Source: an uncultured Prevotella sp.
GTDB taxonomy: Bacteria; Bacteroidota; Bacteroidia; Bacteroidales; Bacteroidaceae
Length of the DNA stretch: 64,000 nucleotides
NCBI GenBank assembly: GCA_934254985.1
Contig: CAKQMS010000006.1
Coordinates: 1 to 64,000 of the forward strand
Reading direction: 5' to 3'
Shown: piece after piece, positions 34,919-42,728 of the stretch
How positions within the stretch are numbered: position 1 is the stretch's first letter
How the letters are laid out: each line of letters starts with the position of its first letter
Notes under the pieces: model-generated
What the model was told of the DNA's origin: nothing
The model's input: only the letters and a program-made list of their open reading frames with translations
Database searches by the model: none
Translations under genes and position numbers: made by a program

Positions 34919-35020
34919 CGACTACTCGCATAAGCTATCACGACTAATCGCATAAGCCATCACGACTAATCGCATAAGCCAATGCGAATAGTCGCATAAG
35001 GCAATGCGGATAGTCGTGAT
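34919..35020. repeat. Array of about five 22-bp repeats (array 2)
   Basis: Units begin at 34919, 34941, 34963, 34985 and 35007, exactly 22 bases apart; the last is partial. They read cga-n-ta-n-tcg, then cataag, then a variable tail. The consensus is shared with array 1 at 12012-12095. It sits between the GDPD terminator and the end of the SLC13 gene. Confidence 0.88.
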
Positions 35021-35030
35021 ATTTTTAGCT

Positions 35031-36497
35031 TTAGAACAAGTGCATCTTTCCAATTACGATGAGCACCACGTAGCCAATGATGAGCGACAATACACCAGCC
35101 AGCACTCCGACCTTAGCCATATCCTTCTGGTTAATCAAACCTGTAGAATAAGCGATGGCATTAGGAGGTGTAGAGATTGGCAACGACATAGCGCAGCTTG
35201 CAGAAACAGCAATACCAATAAGCACGGTAGAAGTACCACCAATAATGCCGAGCGAATCGCCCATACCCTTACAAACTACCGAAAGAATTGGGATAAGCAA
35301 GGCTGCTGTAGCGGTATTCGAAATGAAGTTTGACAAGGCGAAACACACCAAACCACTTATCACGAGGATGACGATTGGGTTGAGCGAACCGAAAGGAATA
35401 CTCTTGATAGCATTCTCTGCCAAGCCTGTACCATTCATAGCCATACCGAGAGCAAAACCTCCGGCTACCATCCAGATAACTGCCCAGTCGATATTCTGCA
35501 AGTCTTTGGCTGTGATAACGCCTGTGAATGCAAACACAGCTATAGGAAGCATGGCGGTAGTGTTGGCATTGATGCCAAACTGCTTACCGAACACCCAAAG
35601 GATGATTGTTGCAGCAAAGGTTATCGCTACCACTACAGTACGCCAGTTGTGGCTTACATTTCCTTCTATCTTAAGTTCGATAGTCTTCTGCTTGAATGGG
35701 AACATCTTAAGCAAGATAAACCATGCCAACAGCAACATCACTATCACCAATGGCACCATTACAGCCATCCATTGTCCAAAGCTAATGCCCATATCCAAGC
35801 CTGCTGGGTCGTTCAACACCTTGAAGGCGAAGGCGTTAGGAGGTGTACCAATAGGAGTTCCCATACCACCGAAGTTGGCTCCGATAGGAATAGCCATAGT
35901 TAGGGCAATACGTCCTTTTCCCTCTGGTGGCAATGCCTTGAACACAGGGGTCAAGAATGTGAGCATCATCGCAGCAGTAGCAGTATTCGAGATAAACATC
36001 GAGAATACGCCTGTGATGAGGATAAAGCCCAACAACACGATTTCGCTCTTGTTGCCAAAAGGCTTAATCAATGTTCTTGCCATGAGCACGTCCAATCCAC
36101 TCTTAGTAGCGGCAATGGCAAGGATGAAACCACCAAGGAACAGGATGATTGTAGGGTCGGCAAAACATGCCATGATACCCACAGAGTCGAGCAACTGTCC
36201 ATACTCACTTCCGTCGCCTTGCAAAAACTTGAACGACGAATTGGAAACGCAGAACAGCAACACAAAGATAATGGTTACCGACGTTGCCCATGCCGGAATA
36301 GCTTCGGTGAGCCACAATAGCACAGCCATCACAAATATGGCTATGACGCGTTGCTGAACTATGGTCAGCCCCTCGATGCCAAACGCTGAGCTTGGCAAGT
36401 TCCATACAATAAGAGTAATGAGTGCCGTAACGGCAAACAAAACAAACTTCCTGATGTTGAAGTCGCCAGATAAGACTTCTTTCAGTTTCTCTTGCAT
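35031..36497 (-). CDS. SLC13/DASS-family sodium:anion symporter
   Basis: 488-residue inner-membrane carrier of the divalent-anion:sodium symporter family, likely importing dicarboxylates, sulfate or phosphate. About 11-12 hydrophobic helices are seen. The two inverted-repeat SNT motifs appear as MFISNTATAAMMLTFL and NFISNTATAALLIPIL. Pro-rich re-entrant segments GTPIGTPPNAFAFKVL and LPISTPPNAIAYSTG follow each, as in VcINDY-type carriers. The exact substrate is not predictable. A minus-strand TAAATTTG box lies at 36578-36585, divergent from the cobalamin operon promoter. Confidence 0.9.
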   Translation of the reverse strand: MQEKLKEVLSGDFNIRKFVLFAVTALITLIVWNLPSSAFGIEGLTIVQQRVIAIFVMAVLLWLTEAIPAWATSVTIIFVLLFCVSNSSFKFLQGDGSEYGQLLDSVGIMACFADPTIILFLGGFILAIAATKSGLDVLMARTLIKPFGNKSEIVLLGFILITGVFSMFISNTATAAMMLTFLTPVFKALPPEGKGRIALTMAIPIGANFGGMGTPIGTPPNAFAFKVLNDPAGLDMGISFGQWMAVMVPLVIVMLLLAWFILLKMFPFKQKTIELKIEGNVSHNWRTVVVAITFAATIILWVFGKQFGINANTTAMLPIAVFAFTGVITAKDLQNIDWAVIWMVAGGFALGMAMNGTGLAENAIKSIPFGSLNPIVILVISGLVCFALSNFISNTATAALLIPILSVVCKGMGDSLGIIGGTSTVLIGIAVSASCAMSLPISTPPNAIAYSTGLINQKDMAKVGVLAGVLSLIIGYVVLIVIGKMHLF

Positions 36498-36577
36498 AAT
36501 TTAGGTTTAATGTTTAGGTTATTATTTTTTCTTTATTGTTTATACATATTATTATGGTGTGTAGTTTTCAATGATTG

Positions 36578-36585
36578 CAAATTTA
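36578..36585 (-). promoter_or_regulatory. -7 box of the SLC13 gene
   Basis: The minus strand reads TAAATTTG, fitting TAnnTTTG, about 80 bases upstream of the ATG. Confidence 0.55.
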
Positions 36586-36628
36586 GCACTTTTTTCAATA
36601 ACAAGCAACCGAAATAGCTTTTTTTTTG

Positions 36629-36636
36629 TACCTTTG
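36629..36636 (+). promoter_or_regulatory. -7 box of the B12 operon
   Basis: TACCTTTG, followed by C, directly upstream of the cobalamin riboswitch. Transcription should start near 36643. Confidence 0.65.
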
Positions 36637-36640
36637 CCCA

Positions 36641-36812
36641 CGCATTAGGTTCTCCGCTGCGAGATTAATAGGGAACCGAGCGAAATTCTCGGACAGTCCC
36701 GCTGCTGTGAGCGGCATTATACCAACAGATAACATACAGTCACTGAGCGCTTTGCACGTTTGGGAAGGCTTCTGTTGGTGCCGTAAGTCAGAATACCTGC
36801 CTATTGCCTTGA
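36641..36812 (+). promoter_or_regulatory. Cobalamin riboswitch
   Basis: The conserved core is clear: gggaaccgag cgaaattctc (36671-36690), then ggacagtccc gctgctgtga gcgg (36691-36714), matching the GGGAA...AAnTCC...CCCGCnACTGTGAnCGG pattern. Near the 3' end lies a B12-box variant, gtaagtcagaatacctgcct (36784-36803). It precedes the TonB-receptor start by about 25 bases, so binding of a cobalamin should reduce expression of the uptake operon by hiding the start region or stopping transcription. Confidence 0.9.
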
Positions 36813-36836
36813 CACAATTCCGTTTCTCGAGGAAGA

Positions 36837-38798
36837 ATGAGGAAGATAACAATAATAATAGCAAGTTTGGCTGTCGTTGGCATTGATACTGCCTGCGCTC
36901 AGTCTGACTCCATCTCGCTTCGTGAGGTGGAGGTAACGGCTATTGCCCAAAAGTCAAGCTTCAAAGCCTCTACTCCCGTTCAGCAACTGTCGGCAGAGCG
37001 AATGTCAGCTCTTGGCATTGGCTCTATGGCCGAAGCCTTGAAACATCTGTCGGGCATCACAGTTCGCGACTATGGTGGTGCTGGAGGTATGAAGACAGTT
37101 TCGGTGCGTGGTATTGGTGCTCGACATACTGGTGTTGTCTACGATGGTATGGCTATCAGCGATTGCCAGACAGGCGAAATAGATCTTTCGCGATTTGATA
37201 CCGACAACACTCGCAGCATGACTCTTGCCATTGGCGATGCCGACAACATCTTTGTGCCTGCTCGTAATGCAGCTTCGCCAGCAACATTATACATAGAGAC
37301 TATCCCCGACTCTGCCTTGGCTATGGCTCGCCTTGGCGTTGGCTCATGGGGCACAGTTAGTCCGAGCTTCAAGATAGCTCAGCCTTTGGGCAAGGCTATG
37401 CTTGACCTCTCAGCAAGTTATCTGCATTCTGATAATAACTATCCATTCACACTCAAAAACGTTAAGCTCATAACCAAAGAGCATCGCAAAAACTCGCGTA
37501 TGGATGCAGGACGCGTGGAGTTGGGCACTCGATGGCATCTTAATGCCAGTAGTATTCTGTCTGCCAAGGCTTATTATTACGACAACAATCGACAATTGCC
37601 AGGTATAGTGCGCATGTATACTCAAGACAACGACGAGCATCTGCGTGAGCGCAATGCCTTTGTTCAGTCGTCGCTACGTTCCACTCTCTCTTCATCGCTT
37701 TCCTTGATGGCTAATGCCAAGGTGTCGTGGTCAGAATCTGCGTATAGGGTTGGTGTACCTTCGGGTGGCAACACAAGCCAAAGCTATTGGCAAAGAGAAT
37801 ATTATGGTTCGGCAGCCATGCTGTATGCGCCATGGAGAAATCTTTCGTTCGACTATTCTGTCGATTTCGCCCACAATAATCTCAACACCACCATGATTCA
37901 ATGGCAGTCGCCATCGCGCAACTCTTTATGGCAAACCATCTCGGCAAAATATTCAAATAGACGCCTAACGGCAATAGCTCGAGTGTTATGGACAAACTGT
38001 TGGGACGATAACGACAAATCTCACAACCATGAGAATCGCATTATGCCTTCCGTTAGCTTGTCGTACAACATCCTTCCGCAAGGACAGCTCATGGCGCGAA
38101 TGTTTTGGAAGAGTTCATTGCGCATGCCTACTTTCAACGAGCTATATTATTACCACATAGGTTCCACCGACCTCAAGCCAGAACGCTCATCGCAATGGAA
38201 TGTCGGCTTGGTTAGCGACACCCACATAACTTCGTCAATAGGTTCCATTCGCATCGCAGCCACCATCGACGGCTATATATCAAATGTCGATGACAAGATA
38301 ATAGCTATTCCGTTTAATATGTTCGTGTGGCGAATGATGAATCTTGCTAAGGTACGCACTCTCGGCATTGATGCCACAAGCAACATCGCTTGGAGCATCA
38401 ACCCTCGGCATACACTCTTGCTATCAGCCAACTACACTCTGCAGAAGGCACAAAACAGAAGCAATCCGCAGTCGCCATACTACAACAACCAGATTGCATA
38501 CACTCCTGTTAGCACCTTCGCCACTACCTTGGCTTGGCAGAATCCTTGGGCTGATATCGCAGCCACTATTGATGGTATGTCTAAACGCTGGACAACCAAC
38601 GAGCATAGTCGTGGTACTGGCATCCCCGGCTTTGCAGAGATTGATGTCAACATCAGTCGCCGTTTCAATATCGGCAAGACTCATTTCAAAGCCACAGCCT
38701 CGATGCTCAACATCACCAATAAGCAATACGACCTTGTGGGCCACTACCCCATGCCTGGCAGAAGCTGGCGAATAAGCTTAGAAGTGGCTTTCAAATAA
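36837..38798 (+). CDS. btuB: TonB-dependent cobalamin receptor (BtuB-type)
   Basis: 653-residue outer-membrane TonB-dependent receptor. The signal is MRKITIIIASLAVVGIDTAC then AQS. The plug domain begins with SISLREVEVTAIAQKSSFKA (Ton-box-like) and contains LKHLSGITVRDYGGAGGMKT and VSVRGIGARHTGVVYDGMAI. The barrel follows, with many alternating aromatic strands, ending in RSWRISLEVAFK. B12 as ligand is inferred from the riboswitch upstream and from the BtuG-like lipoprotein, BtuF/BtuC transporter and cobalamin adenosyltransferase downstream. The length is that of a compact BtuB. A gagg purine-rich stretch precedes the ATG. Confidence 0.88.
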   Translation: MRKITIIIASLAVVGIDTACAQSDSISLREVEVTAIAQKSSFKASTPVQQLSAERMSALGIGSMAEALKHLSGITVRDYGGAGGMKTVSVRGIGARHTGVVYDGMAISDCQTGEIDLSRFDTDNTRSMTLAIGDADNIFVPARNAASPATLYIETIPDSALAMARLGVGSWGTVSPSFKIAQPLGKAMLDLSASYLHSDNNYPFTLKNVKLITKEHRKNSRMDAGRVELGTRWHLNASSILSAKAYYYDNNRQLPGIVRMYTQDNDEHLRERNAFVQSSLRSTLSSSLSLMANAKVSWSESAYRVGVPSGGNTSQSYWQREYYGSAAMLYAPWRNLSFDYSVDFAHNNLNTTMIQWQSPSRNSLWQTISAKYSNRRLTAIARVLWTNCWDDNDKSHNHENRIMPSVSLSYNILPQGQLMARMFWKSSLRMPTFNELYYYHIGSTDLKPERSSQWNVGLVSDTHITSSIGSIRIAATIDGYISNVDDKIIAIPFNMFVWRMMNLAKVRTLGIDATSNIAWSINPRHTLLLSANYTLQKAQNRSNPQSPYYNNQIAYTPVSTFATTLAWQNPWADIAATIDGMSKRWTTNEHSRGTGIPGFAEIDVNISRRFNIGKTHFKATASMLNITNKQYDLVGHYPMPGRSWRISLEVAFK

Positions 38799-38839
38799 AA
38801 GACATTAACAACCACAACATAATTATTATTTATACAAAC

Positions 38840-39961
38840 ATGAAAAAGTATCTTTTATCTATCGCAGTCTTGATGGCTGCTACAATTTCGTTCACATCTT
38901 GTGACGACGATGACTGCCCTACCTGTACTCCACCAGTAACCATCGTTCAGAATGGAGTTTATGTAATAAACGAAGGTAGCTACTATAGCAAAATAAATGG
39001 AACACTCGACTTCCTTGGCTACGATGTTGCTAACGACACATACAGCATGACTCGCAATATCTTCGAGGATGTAAACGGTCGCTCTTTGGGTGGCACACCT
39101 AACGATGCTCTCATCGTTGGCGACTCTGTGCTCTGTATTGCAGTTTTCGACGAAAACCGCATAGAATTCGTCAACACCATCACAAAGAAGGCAAGTACTG
39201 CTATCAAGATTGAGAAGCCTCGCGAACTTGCTTACGAAAGTGGCTCTAACTACCTCTATGTTTCGTCATTCACTGGTAAGGTTTACAAGATAGATATGAC
39301 CACTCGCACTATCACAGGCGAAAGCGCTGTGGTTGGTGCAAACCTCGAAGGAATCGCTGTTGCAGGCAACAAACTCTATGTTTGCAACTCTTGTAGCTCT
39401 GACTATATGACCTACTACAAGAATGTAGTTGAGCTTAATGCAAGCACCTTGGCAAAGAATCAGGATATTGAGGTAGTAGATGACCCTGTAGATGTTATCA
39501 ACGCAGGCAGTGCAATCTTCATTCTCAGCATGGGCATCTATGCCGACAAGGACAAGCCTGCTACCGTGCAGATGCTCAAAGATGGTCAGATCTCTACTAT
39601 CGGCAACGCTACTATGATGGCGTACGATGCAAATCTTAAACGTTTATATATGGTTAATGTTATATATAATAAAGACTATACTATAAAACGTAGAGATTAC
39701 ATGGTATACGACCTCAATACAAACGCTACATCTACATTCCTCAAAGAAGCTAGCGCATTCTTGCCTTATTCAATAGCTGTAAACCCTGTAAATGGCGACG
39801 TATTCATCTCTTCGATCACCAAGAATCCTGACACAGGCTTTGCTGACTACACTGCCGACTGCAAGCTCTACCGCTATTCTTCAGCAGGCACACTTCTTGG
39901 CACCTACGACTGCGGTGTAAACCCAGGCACCATTGTTTGCGATTCTTACTATCAGAAATAA
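38840..39961 (+). CDS. btuG: Surface beta-propeller lipoprotein (BtuG-like, DUF5074-type)
   Basis: 373-residue lipoprotein (MKKYLLSIAVLMAATISFTS then CDDDDC). The acidic residues right after the Cys fit a surface lipoprotein export signal. The body is a YVTN-type beta-propeller: NGVYVINEGSYYSKINGTLD, GTPNDALIVGDSVLCIAVFD, GSNYLYVSSFTGKVYKID, GANLEGIAVAGNKLYVCNS and INPVNGD-like blades. This matches BtuG, the surface vitamin B12-binding partner of BtuB in Bacteroides, and the operon context supports it. The symbol is assigned by context and fold, not by conserved contact residues. Confidence 0.8.
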   Translation: MKKYLLSIAVLMAATISFTSCDDDDCPTCTPPVTIVQNGVYVINEGSYYSKINGTLDFLGYDVANDTYSMTRNIFEDVNGRSLGGTPNDALIVGDSVLCIAVFDENRIEFVNTITKKASTAIKIEKPRELAYESGSNYLYVSSFTGKVYKIDMTTRTITGESAVVGANLEGIAVAGNKLYVCNSCSSDYMTYYKNVVELNASTLAKNQDIEVVDDPVDVINAGSAIFILSMGIYADKDKPATVQMLKDGQISTIGNATMMAYDANLKRLYMVNVIYNKDYTIKRRDYMVYDLNTNATSTFLKEASAFLPYSIAVNPVNGDVFISSITKNPDTGFADYTADCKLYRYSSAGTLLGTYDCGVNPGTIVCDSYYQK

Positions 39962-40009
39962 GAGCTTGATATTTCATTCTGAAATAAAGCATCACATTAG
40001 TATATCTTA

Positions 40010-41107
40010 ATGCGACACATTATTATATATATATATGCCTTCGTGGCATTCTCTCTCCTGCAGGCTTGCTCAAACCAGAGCAAGCCTGTGGCTATTGATG
40101 GCGACACCATACGTCTGAAGTATTCCACCTTGCTCACTATGGTCAGGTACTCAGACCATACAGATGTCACCATTGCCGACCCTTGGCATAAGGGCAAAAC
40201 TCTACAGACTCTCCGCATCGACAACAATAAGCCTTATCGCAAAGCGCTGATATTCACCACCCTGCATTGTCAGCTAATGGAATATCTTGGTTGTCAAGCT
40301 GCTGTGGCTGGAGTTTGCGACCTTAAATATATCAACATTCCCGACATCAAGCGTCGCACCTCTCCTGCCTACAAAGGCACATTACCTTCGATAATGGATT
40401 GTGGCGACGGCATGGCGCCAAACATAGAGCGCATCATAGCACTCAATCCCGATGTGATGATAATGAGTCCTTTTGAGAATAGTGGCGGCATAGGAAAGTT
40501 GCAACAACTCAATATACCTGTGGTCATGGCTGCCGACTATATGGAGCAGTCGCCATTGGGCAGAGCGGAATGGATGAAGCTATATGGCATGCTATTTGGT
40601 TGCGAACAAACAGCCGACAGCTTATTCAATGTTGTAGATAGCACATATAATTCATTGAAGTCGATGGCAATAAAAATGAAGAAAGGACGTTCTATTCTTA
40701 CAGAGCGTAAGACTGGCGCTACATGGTATTGTCCTGGAGGCAAGAGCACCATAGCGCAACTTATTGCTGACGCCAATGGTAGCTACGCCTTTGCCAACGA
40801 CACCCAAAGCGGTAGCCTTGCATTGCCTTTCGAGCAAGTGTTGTCGAAAGCTGGCAATAGCGACATCTGGGCATTCAAATATGATGGTCCTCATCCTCTC
40901 TCACGCCAAGAGTTGCTCTCTGAATATCATGGCTACGCAGGACTTAAAGCCTTTCAAACAGGCGAAATATACCAATGCAATGCCTCTGCCACCTTCTATT
41001 TCGAAGAAACATGCTTCCGCCCCGACTACCTTCTGCGTGAGTTCATCCAATTGCTTCACCCTGATGCTAAGCTTGGTGGACTAAGATATTATAAGAGACA
41101 GGATTAA
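40010..41107 (+). CDS. btuF: Cobalamin ABC transporter substrate-binding lipoprotein
   Basis: 365-residue periplasmic-binding lipoprotein of the FecB/BtuF type. Lipobox LLQAC is at about residue 20 after MRHIIIYIYAFVAFS. The core has the type III binding fold: VAGVCDLKYINIPDI, PSIMDCGDGMAPNIERIIAL, NPDVMIMSPFENSGG and IPVVMAADYMEQSPLGRAEW (a family signature), then AQLIADANGSYAFAND. It probably delivers cobalamin from the outer-membrane receptor to the BtuC permease. Alternative cargoes (heme, siderophore) are less likely because of the riboswitch and adenosyltransferase. A repetitive spacer separates it from btuC. Confidence 0.85.
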   Translation: MRHIIIYIYAFVAFSLLQACSNQSKPVAIDGDTIRLKYSTLLTMVRYSDHTDVTIADPWHKGKTLQTLRIDNNKPYRKALIFTTLHCQLMEYLGCQAAVAGVCDLKYINIPDIKRRTSPAYKGTLPSIMDCGDGMAPNIERIIALNPDVMIMSPFENSGGIGKLQQLNIPVVMAADYMEQSPLGRAEWMKLYGMLFGCEQTADSLFNVVDSTYNSLKSMAIKMKKGRSILTERKTGATWYCPGGKSTIAQLIADANGSYAFANDTQSGSLALPFEQVLSKAGNSDIWAFKYDGPHPLSRQELLSEYHGYAGLKAFQTGEIYQCNASATFYFEETCFRPDYLLREFIQLLHPDAKLGGLRYYKRQD

Positions 41108-41108
41108 A

Positions 41109-41180
41109 GGTAAAAAGGTATAAAGGTATAAAGGTAAAAAGGTAAAAAGGTAAAAAAGTAAAAAGGTAAAAAAGTGAAGA
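41109..41180 (+). repeat. Tandem 8-bp repeat carrying the btuC start codon
   Basis: Eight near-perfect units of ggtaaaaa/ggtataaa/agtaaaaa run from 41109 to 41172, and a ninth diverged unit agtgaaga (41173-41180) supplies the GTG start. Several units contain an aagg Shine-Dalgarno-like core. The array fills the whole btuF-btuC gap. Confidence 0.88.
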
Positions 41181-42184
41181 CTAAAAAGATATCTCCATCC
41201 CTAAAGCTATGGCTTGCCGTGTTTGCGTTTGTGCCATTTTTTGCACTAAACATCTTCTATGGCAGCCTCGACATCCCAGCCACTAAGGTTGTGGAGATAT
41301 TATTCTCATCTTCAGCTGCCAACGATGCCGCAACATATATCATCCTTCAAAGTCGACTACCTCAAGCCATTGTCGCTATGCTTTGTGGTGCATCACTCTC
41401 GGTTGCGGGATTGCTTTTGCAGACAGCCTTTCGCAATCCTTTGGCTGGTCCTTCCATCTTTGGTATCACAAGCGGTGCCAGCCTTGCCGTAGCCTTGGTT
41501 ACATTGCTTTTAGGTGGTAGTGCCACAGCCTTAGGCTTCCAACTATCCATCGTTGTAGCAGCATTCGTTGGTGCAAGCATCGTTACGGCGATAGTCTTGG
41601 CATTGTCGTCGATAGTGCGCTCCAACACCATGCTCCTAATCGTGGGTATTATGATAGGCTACATAGCTTCGAGCGCCATCACATTGCTCAACTATTTTGC
41701 ATCCGAAGAAGGAGTAAGAAACTATCTTTTGTGGGGAATGGGCAACTTTGGTGATGTGTCGTTGCAACAACTTCCACTATTTACCTTCCTCTCCTTGGTT
41801 GGCATCTTGGCATCGCTGATGCTCATAAAACCATTAAACACCCTTTTGCTCGGCGACCGCTATGCTGAAAACTTAGGCATAAACATTCGCAGAGTGCGCA
41901 ATCAGCTTCTCATAGTCACAGGCTTGCTCACAGCTGTCTCTACAGCCTATTGCGGTCCGGTAGCATTCCTCGGCTTGGCAGTTCCGCATATCGCACGCCT
42001 CATCACCAACACCGAGAACCATAGACAGTTGCTACCAGCCACCATCCTTTGTGGTGCAATAGTAGCCTTGCTTTGCAACTTCCTCACCACCCTACCTCCT
42101 AACGGCACCCTGTTGCCACTCAATGCTATTACGCCATTGATAGGAGCTCCGGTAATAATCTATGTTGTCTTATTAAAAAGATAA
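41174..42184 (+). CDS. btuC: FecCD/BtuC-type ABC transporter permease
   Basis: 336-residue integral membrane permease with about 9-10 TM helices. The GTG start is chosen: the downstream frame (VKTKKISPSLKLWLAVFAFV) is intact and no good ATG lies nearby. Family blocks are SRLPQAIVAMLCGASLSVAG, GLLLQTAFRNPLAGPSIFGI, the coupling-helix region LLLGDRYAENLGINIRRVR, and GPVAFLGLAVPHIARLI. It should move B12 across the inner membrane with BtuF. No ATP-binding subunit (BtuD) follows; the next gene is the adenosyltransferase 6 bases downstream. Confidence 0.88.
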   Translation: MKTKKISPSLKLWLAVFAFVPFFALNIFYGSLDIPATKVVEILFSSSAANDAATYIILQSRLPQAIVAMLCGASLSVAGLLLQTAFRNPLAGPSIFGITSGASLAVALVTLLLGGSATALGFQLSIVVAAFVGASIVTAIVLALSSIVRSNTMLLIVGIMIGYIASSAITLLNYFASEEGVRNYLLWGMGNFGDVSLQQLPLFTFLSLVGILASLMLIKPLNTLLLGDRYAENLGINIRRVRNQLLIVTGLLTAVSTAYCGPVAFLGLAVPHIARLITNTENHRQLLPATILCGAIVALLCNFLTTLPPNGTLLPLNAITPLIGAPVIIYVVLLKR

Positions 42185-42190
42185 AACTAT

Positions 42191-42667
42191 ATGACTAAGC
42201 TATACACTAAAACTGGCGATGATGGCACCACATCACTTGCCAACGGCACAAGGGTTTCAAAAACAGATATAAGAATAGAAACCAATGGCACCATCGACGA
42301 GCTAAATGCCATTCTCGGTCTTGCCAAAGCACAAGCGCCAAAACCGCTATCTATAAAGATTGCCGACATACAGCACAACCTCGTAGATATTATGGCGGCA
42401 ATAGCAGGCAAAACAATTGATACCACTCACATAGAGCTTGACACTCAGCTCTTTGAACAAGAGATGTCTGCCTCTAATCACAGCTTCTCATTCGTCACTC
42501 CAGGTTCGTCGGTGCTAAATGCTGTGCTACATATGGCACGCACAAAAGCTCGCACATGCGAACGCCGACTTTGGGAAGTAAACACCATCACCCCTCTTTC
42601 TTCAACCATCCTCATCTACCTTAATCGACTAAGCGACTACTTATTCTTCGTTAGCACAAAGGAATAA
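42191..42667 (+). CDS. pduO: Cob(I)alamin adenosyltransferase (PduO type)
   Basis: 158-residue ATP:cob(I)alamin adenosyltransferase, making adenosylcobalamin from imported corrinoid. The N-terminal ATP loop is KLYTKTGDDGTTSLANGTRV, followed by SKTDIRIETNGTIDELNAIL. The C-terminal family motif is RTKARTCERRLWEV, with the conserved Arg and Glu. Slightly shorter than typical PduO (about 180-190). It closes the B12 uptake operon, with 6 bases after btuC, and is followed by a strong terminator. Confidence 0.9.
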   Translation: MTKLYTKTGDDGTTSLANGTRVSKTDIRIETNGTIDELNAILGLAKAQAPKPLSIKIADIQHNLVDIMAAIAGKTIDTTHIELDTQLFEQEMSASNHSFSFVTPGSSVLNAVLHMARTKARTCERRLWEVNTITPLSSTILIYLNRLSDYLFFVSTKE

Positions 42668-42672
42668 AAAAA

Positions 42673-42690
42673 GCGTCCTAATGGGACGCT
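42673..42690. terminator. Bidirectional terminator at the end of the B12 operon
   Basis: gcgtcc-taatgg-gacgc-type stem, flanked by A7 on the left and T7 on the right. It works for the rightward B12 operon and the leftward secreted protein. Confidence 0.88.
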
Positions 42691-42728
42691 TTTTTTATTA
42701 TATCTATTTTTATATATGAGCTATATTC

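Noticed and set aside
35155..36357. 400-codon open frame on the plus strand
   Set aside because: It lies wholly antisense to the well-supported SLC13 transporter and has no signal or family resemblance.
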